A program made the translations under genes and the position numbers. From NCBI GenBank assembly GCA_007449985.2, contig VIIQ02000211.1:1-64000 (forward strand): a stretch of 64,000 nt of DNA, in the 5' to 3' direction. The notes under the pieces were generated by a model that saw nothing but the letters and a program-made list of their open reading frames with translations, had not been told where the DNA came from and did no database searches. The DNA is from Desmodesmus armatus (lineage: Eukaryota; Chlorophyta; Chlorophyceae; Sphaeropleales; Scenedesmaceae). Positions 57,647 through 64,000 of this stretch are shown one piece after another (position 1 is the first letter of the stretch; each line of letters starts with the position of its first letter).

Positions 57647-60600
57647 ATGGCCGATTCTGTAGCAATTGCTATGTCAGCCCAGTGGAAACCTCTGGCGACC
57701 ACTGCTGTAGTTTGCTTGGCCTACAGGTACGCTTGGCTTCACCGTCCAGCGTGGCAGGTCTGCTGCTGCACAATGCAAGGGGCACATGGCTTGCTCAGGA
57801 CAAAACTTGCTGATACTGTTCAATTGGGGTCTGCAGTTGCTGGAGGAATTTGCTCACGTTGAGCTCGCTGAGCGACGTCCTGGTGAGCCTTCCTTCGCGG
57901 CTTGCGTTGGCTCTAGCAGCGTGCTCAATCACCTGCATTGCCCTGCTTCTTATGCACCAATGTTCACTGATTGTTTGTTTGTTTATGCAGCTCACCTCGC
58001 CAGGCTCTGCCGTGTGTCTTGTGGGTCTCTGCTTTGGCTGGTATGCCCATACAGCATTGTCCTCTTCAGGTGAGCGTGCTACGTTTGTATTGATGGGCCT
58101 GTCTGATACTTTGATGTTGATTTGAATAGTGAGCTGGAAGGGAGAGCTTCTCTACTCATGCGGTTTCTTTGATTGTGCTTGTGGCTCCAGGTAGCGGCAG
58201 CAGCAGCAGTCCAACGTCCAAGGGGAAGGTCGCCCTGCCAAAGGGCTTGACTGCAGCAAGCCAGCAAACCGGGACCTCTAGTCAGGTGCAGCACAGCATG
58301 AGTGAGACAGCGGCCTTGGAGCAGACATCTACAGCAAGCAGTGGCAGCAGGCCGGTCAGGCTGGCAGAGCCTCCATTCAGTGCAGATCTGTCAGTCCCTT
58401 TAGGCAGCAACAGCAGGCACCTGTACAGCAGCACCTGCAAGCCACGGCGCAGGCGGCTACCACGCCTCTCCATTGAGGTGAGCAGCAGCTTGCTGTCCTA
58501 CTGCCCAGGGACCTTCTGTCACCCCAGTTGCTCCTGCCCCCCATGACCGCCTTGCATGGGCACCACTCTAGTCCTCAGCCATCATGCATGCATACACACC
58601 AGCAGCTGCATCGTGCATCAACTTGACCATTTCTGGATGGTGACCTATTGACGCGGTCATCCTTCCATGCGCCTGCCTGCTGTCCCGCAGTTGACCCCAC
58701 TGCCTCGCCTGTCAGTCGACTTTTCCAGCTACAGGCAGGCCAGCAGCAGCAGCTGCTCCCGCGCCTCCAGCATACGCCGCAGCCTGGACCGCTGCAGCAT
58801 GATGCCCACTGATGCATCAGGCATGTGCGACGGCAGCAGCTGGGGCATTTCTGAAGAGCCCAGCAGCAGCGGCAGTGGGCTGGTGGGCTGTGCAAGCCTG
58901 CAGCTGCAGCAGCAGCTGCCCACACATGCAGTCGGCGAGGTGACAGACTCCCTGGGGCTGGGGCAGCTGTCAGAGGGTGTGGGCTTTATTGATGACGTCA
59001 TAAACGAGACACACCTCCTGCAGGTAAGGCGGGGCGGCAGAAAGATCTCAGCTTGTCACCTGTACAGGAGCAGTGGTGCCTGCTTGCCAAAGGCCATGTA
59101 TGTTTGGGGTTGCAGCTACCTGAGCTGATGGTGTGCTGTCAGTTGGTATGCAGACCCAGCCCATGCACGCATGCTGCTGCATATCACTGGCAGTGCTAAA
59201 TTCCTCATGCACTGCCCTGGCCTTCTGCAGGTTGGAGCCATGATGGGTGAGTCTTCTGCTCGTGGTGCCCTAGCAGCCCGTGAGGCTGGTGGGCCCGTGG
59301 GTCACCCCAGCAGCTTCTACGGCAGTGCTGACACCCTAGACCACCAGGAGCCTTGGGAGCTGCTGGTCTCTGAGGGCAATGACAGCGTGCTGTACTGGGG
59401 CTGGCGCAAGCCGCTGCGCAACGGGCTGTACATGTAAGTGCTGCCGGGTCGGTTACTCTGTGTGCTTCACTGGTGGATCTGTGTGCTTCACTGGTGGATG
59501 TGAGCGTTGTGGATAAACTGGGCTTTGTAGGGGTTGGGTGCTGTCTGTGTGCATGGATGGTTTCATGAGGGCTCTCTGCTACAGCTGTGTGGTCCGGTGG
59601 GCATGTCGTGTCTTGGGTTGTGCTTGTGCGACGGTGATACTATCGAGCATGTACATCATGCCGGCTCGCCTCGTGCTGCTGCCTGGTTGGGTGCTTTGCG
59701 TTGGATGATTGCAGGTACATGACCCGCAGTGTATTCCTGGGTGCCAGTCCTGCAGAGCTGAGGGCTTTCATGATGGACGATGCATACAGGGTGGTGTGGG
59801 ACCAGTCCATGACAGTCCTGCGCCCCGTGGTCAGCCCAGACAGCGGCGCAGCAGGTGCAGCAGCTGGTGGCAGCAGCTGCAGCGGCGGCGGCAGCAGCAG
59901 CAATGCTGCAGTCGAACTCATGGCAGCAGCGGCTGCTGCCCGCATCTCAGCATCAGGTGCCGAGGCAGACGGTACAGCAGCAGGACATGCGCAGGGGCCT
60001 GACAGTAGCAGCGGCATGCCCACAGGCCAGGAGGCGGGCGTCCTGCCGCATGAGAGCGTGGTCATGCAGGCGTTGGTGCAGTTCCCCAAGCCCATGGCCA
60101 GCCGCTCTTATCTATATGCGCGCCGCGTGTGGCCGCGGCCAGCAGACGGCGGCTGCTACTGCCTCAGCAAGGCCTGCACCCTGCCGCTCAGCACGCCGCT
60201 GCCCACCCTACCAGGCCGCAGCGTTGCTGTGGACGACTACTGCTCCGGCTGCGTGATCCGCGCGCCAAGCCCGCAGCTGCTGCCTCCTGGCACGGGTACT
60301 GCTGTGCCAGCTGCAGAGGTGTTCATGGTGTACTTTGAGGACTCCCATGTGCGTGCTGGCCTTGCAAACCTTGGCATCAAGAAGGGGCTGTGGCCCCTGG
60401 TGCAGCGCACTGAGAAGGCGCTGCGCGTCTACCAGGCAGGCGCAGCCGCCAACATGCACCTGCAGGCGCAGCCGGCAACCGACAGCGCGCAGGGCAGCTG
60501 CAGCGAACCAGGCGGCGTGAGCAGCAGCCCACAGCGCCAAGCTGGCATGAGTCGGTCGGCGTCCCTTGGGGCATGTGGTATGTCTGTCGCGCGCAGCAGC

Positions 60601-61599
60601 TCCCCAGCACTGAGCAGGTCTATCTCCCTGCAGGAGCCGGAGCACACACGCAGGCTGTCCTCTGCCTCCCTGCCCTGCTTCCCTCTGGAGCCAGGGCTTG
60701 AGGATGAAGAGCCCCTGCTGCCGGAGCCGGCTAGCAGCAGCACCGGCGCCTGCAGCCAGTGCAGCTGTAGCTGCAGCGCAAAGGCGGCAGCCGGCAGCAC
60801 CAGCTGCTGTGCAGGGTCGGGGCAGCAGCAGGAGAAGCAGCAGAAGCCCAAGAGCAGCGGCTGGGGCTGGCTGGGTCGTATGGGCAGCACCGTTTGCGGG
60901 GTGATCAAGCAGTCTGGGCAGCTGCTGGCGGCTGCATCCGGTGTGCTGTGGCGCTCCGGGCCGTCTGTTGCATGGGCGCTGCCACGCTTTGAGTGGAAGG
61001 TGCTCAACTGGGCACTGCAGCATGTGGCAGGCACCAGGCAGCTGCTGCTGGGAGATCCTGCAGCAGCAGCAGGGGGTGCACACAGCACCAGGGCAGGCGG
61101 CAAGCTGGCACACCTCAGTAGCCACCCACTGCCCGAGTGGGCAAGGCCAGCAGTGGTTGCCAAGCTGACGACCCAGGTTGTACGGCGGCTGCCGTCCCAC
61201 CCTATCACTACGGGGGAGCTGCTAGCAGCGGCAGCGGAGGAGCCTGCAGCTATAGCTACGGTGCGTTCTGAGCCTGCCATGCAGCTGCGCATGGCGTATG
61301 CGGCTGCTGCTGCAGGCAGCTCGGCAGGCAGTTGTGTCAGCAGCACAGCAGGCAGTGATGCGACCTCATTCTCGGTCAGCTGCTCCAGCTGCGGCTGCTG
61401 CTGTGGAGGTAGCGCTGGCGGCAACAGCAGCAGCAGCGGCAGCCGTCGCTGCCAGAGCGCGGGCGGCAGCAGTGTCAGCAGCCTTGTCAGGGATGAGACG
61501 GGGGGCAGGCGGCACCGCAGGGTCATGGTCAAGCTGGTGCAGACTGCAGGCCTTCGAGTGGCTCGCAGGATGGCCAGGATGGCTGGCATTACTGAGTGA
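57647..61599 (+). CDS. START lipid-binding domain protein with N-terminal membrane anchor
   Basis: It probably binds or transfers a lipid at a membrane. Seven in-phase exons: 57647-57726, 57837-57882, 57991-58069, 58191-58477, 58691-59023, 59231-59433, 59715-61599; 970 residues. Two hydrophobic stretches lie near the N-terminus (PLATTAVVCLAY; GSAVCLVGLCFGWYAHTAL, within residues ~15-65), then about 240 Ser/Arg-rich, probably disordered residues. The START domain spans ~312-583: EPWELLVSEGNDSVLYWGWR, NGLYMYMTRSVFLGASPAEL, VVWDQSMTVLRPV; then a ~70-residue Ala/Ser/Gly insert; then VVMQALVQFPKPMASRSYLY, GCYCLSKACTLPL, VDDYCSGCVIRAP, FMVYFEDSH and GIKKGLWPLVQRTEKALRVY. The pattern recalls plant membrane-anchored START proteins of the At3g13062 type. 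The ~385-residue C-terminal tail is Ser/Ala/Cys-rich with GWGWLGRMGSTVCGVIK. The insert in START and the long tail are unusual. Confidence 0.92.
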
Positions 61600-64000
61600 A
61601 GCAAGTGGATGCCCACGACCACGTCTGTGCTTGATCCTCATGGCGTTTGTTTACTGCTGCTGTCTGCTTGAGAGAGCAATGAGGGCCCTGCATTGTGTGA
61701 GGTTGTGGGAGCAGCTCTGTTGCTGGTGCTGTGGGTTCGACCCAGAGGGCTTCTGCACTCAAGCCCCCTTGCGCTTTGCATGCATCACCTGCTATGAGGT
61801 GTGTGGGGTGGCTGTTCCCAGGAGAGCCGTGTCCTTCCTTACGGGCTTTGTTGTGTCCTCTAATCAAGCATGTTGATGCAGCTAGGCTGCTCATGCTGCG
61901 TGTGGGCGTGTGTGTTGTGTACACCACGAGAGCGGTGTGATGACGGCAGCTGCTGCAGCCAGCAGAGGCCCAGCCAGGGTGTGTAGGTTTCATCACAGCA
62001 CGCAGACACACGGCACAGCAGCAGGCTGTGTCAGCACCACATCCCAGCCCAGGTCATGTGGGTTTAGGGCTATCAGGGCTATATCCTCCCGACATCGGTC
62101 TCATTTGGTTGGTTGCGGTGTGCTTGCAGGTTTTTTTGACCGCATGGAGGTCCACAACTGACCGATTTCTGTCGGTGGTGGCAGCACAGGGTGTGCTGCT
62201 GAACCGCTTTGCATGCCCTTGTGATGGGCAGATACCCACTGTCATGCTTGCCGCCCATATATCACGCGCTTGTTGACGCAAGCAGCCACCTTTCCAAAGT
62301 CGTCGGCCTGTTTGCGTTGTCAGGAGGAGGATGTGCACACCAGTCGGTGGGTGTGGTTTTGCTGGCCTAGTTGGTGCTGTGGTTGCAGTTTTCAAGTTGA
62401 GCTTCCACAGCTCACCATTCATATCATTATGTCACAATGCGATGCATGCCTGTCCATGTTGGTGGCGGGCAACACGTGTTGCATGGGGCCCAGGCCCTGA
62501 TTCTTTTGTTTGGATCACCAAGATTTGCCCACGACAGGGGCTGCGGCTGCTTGGAGCTGTTGTCCTGTCATTGATGAGCACAGCAAATGCTGTGTGATGC
62601 AGCAAGAGGGGGCAGCCAGAAGGGTGTTACCGTCGCCCCAAAGGCTATTTTGATGCAGGTGTTTGTGGTTTAGTCTGACTGTTGGCTGCATTTGGCAGGC
62701 CTGCTTGCAGGCCATATGTGTGGGTGCGGCTTTGAGATCATCAGCAGGGCCATTGACTGGGTGCTGACTGGCTGTGTGATACTGGCTGTGCAGATGCAGG
62801 GCTGCTATGGCTTCCTGCATCCTAAGGAGGACAGTGGTTCTGTGTTTGAGACAAAGCTGGCAGCATTGTGGACGGTGTTGCTGCTGATATGTGTCCCTTC
62901 AAGGCAAGTCATACTTCGATCACCCAGGTAGCGCCTGCTTTGGGAGCGGCTGGTGTGTGTTGTGGTGTGCCAGTCGTGCACTCCCTGTGGGGTGACAAGG
63001 CAAGAGTCTCCGTGCCCGAGAGCTAAGAGGGGTTGAGAAGTTCACGTGACATATCTTGAGGAGAAGCAGCGAAGCAAGCAGCAGACAAGAGGCAGCTGCA
63101 CTATATCTTGTTGTTGTTGCTGTGGTGTCTGCCAGCTCCCTGTGCTGCCATGGCTTGCACATTAGCCAGGCTGCTAGGGGTGTTGGAAGCTGGCTGAGAG
63201 TGCTTGCTGGCAAGCTGTATATGCCTGCAGAGGCTTTTGGGTTGCCTGCTGGTTTGTTGTGCAGTAGGGCTTTAGGCAATCAAAGGTTTGTGGGAGGGCT
63301 GGGTGGGCGGTTGGCAAGGTCAGTTGGTGCCAAGCAAGCGTCCACGTACGTGCCTTGCGTGTCTCGTGCTGCCGCTACTAGGCACTGCCTGGCAGGGGTG
63401 TGGGAGCAGGGCAGGGCAGCGTGTGGGGCTGGTGGGTTGTGTGGTGACGCGCAGTTGTCTTGGCGTGTGTGTGAAGCCCTGTTTGTGTGTCTTTCATACC
63501 AGGGAAAAGTCTTACAGGGGTGGCAGTGCGGGACACGCAGGGTTACACAGGGTGTTTGATGGGGGCTGGTCACCGGGCAGGTGACCGCCCACTGCTAGGT
63601 GGCTGTGTGTAGGCCGTTGCGGCGGCAGCCAGCCAGCCTGGCGCAGTGAGCTAGTAGTACTGTCTGTCTGTTGCCATGCAACAATTTTGCGTACGTTTCC
63701 CTGCCATGCGAGGTTTCTGTGGTTGTGAGATGCTGTGTGGCGAGAATGCTAGCCTGGGGTGGCCAACCTGTCACCTGACAGGTGATGGATGCGGCACGTA
63801 TTGCACCTTCAGCGGTTCCGGCCGTTATTTTCCCGCGGCCTATACGAGGCTGTAGCACTCTTGGTGTCGATGGAGGAGGGGCCTCATGCTTCTCACACAA
63901 TCGATGTCACTCACTCACGCAGGAGTGGGGCTCGTGCCTCAGGCAGCATCTGCAGCCCACAGCATCCCATACGCAGCTTCCGTTTATCCATCTTTATGTT
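61600..64000. other. End of window: no firm gene
   Basis: The plus strand is G/T-rich, as in sense introns of plus-strand genes here, so a further plus-strand gene may run through. Two open stretches could be exons: 62793-62918, reading GCYGFLHPKEDSGSVFETKL then AALWTVLLLIC, and a frame at 63056-63559 without motifs. Neither has a recognised family or a proven splice chain, so I do not call a gene. Confidence 0.4.

Noticed and set aside
60429..61622. 397-codon minus-strand ORF, and the 330-codon one at 60208-61200
   Set aside because: Shadows of the START-protein C-terminal exon, rich in Leu/Pro/Ala from Ser/Ala/Gln codons.
61725..61755. GGGTTCGACCC looking like a tRNA T-arm
   Set aside because: No matching acceptor, D or anticodon arms at the right spacing.
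63056..63559. 167-codon plus ORF near the window end
   Set aside because: No domain, G/T-rich intron-like composition, no splice support; noted only as an open stretch.

Overview
This window is nuclear DNA from a green alga, most likely a chlorophyte of the Chlamydomonas/Volvox/Haematococcus type; I infer this and cannot confirm a species. The reasons are spliced genes with many GT-AG introns of about 150-400 bases, dense CAG/CTG runs coding for long Gln, Ala and Ser tracts, TGTAA poly(A) motifs after stop codons, G/C-run foldbacks, minisatellites, and gene families usual in algae. No bacterial operon, CRISPR array, rRNA or convincing tRNA was seen.

Layout. Positions 1-10,300 hold no gene I can support. 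They carry simple repeats, a possible LTR-type remnant and a large 37-bp minisatellite (7,085-8,265) in which every unit is a hairpin. From 10.3 to 13.9 kb (minus) lies an eight-exon AAAP amino-acid transporter of the vacuolar AVT1 type. From 17.2 to 29.6 kb (plus) lies an eight-exon PEX6 peroxisomal AAA+ ATPase with a Gln-rich tail. Its 4.4-kb fourth intron contains a complete F-box/LRR/coiled-coil gene on the same strand, a tandem pseudo-exon and a long foldback. A second F-box/LRR/coiled-coil gene follows convergently (30.4-33.3 kb, minus). A small secreted Cys-rich protein sits at 34.1-34.7 kb (plus).

The stretch 36.2-39.8 kb is strikingly A+C-rich, with no recognised coding but a degenerate ~130-bp tandem repeat. 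A nine-exon PP2C phosphatase (39.9-42.9 kb, minus) has been reconstructed in full. From 45.0 to 50.3 kb (minus) there is a cluster of genes with signal peptides: a secreted ARM-repeat protein, a membrane protein sharing its 5' region, and a short secreted peptide. A serine carboxypeptidase (50.8-54.3 kb, plus) follows, with its catalytic serine on a 10-base microexon, and then a START-domain membrane protein (57.6-61.6 kb, plus). The last 2.4 kb has no firm gene.

The genes do not form one pathway. They are ordinary housekeeping loci (peroxisome import, amino-acid transport, phosphatase, lysosome/vacuole-type protease, lipid transfer) mixed with lineage-specific F-box/LRR and secreted families. 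Exon coordinates were worked out by hand from reading frame, splice consensus and phase. They are consistent in phase throughout except at the one carboxypeptidase junction reported under findings.
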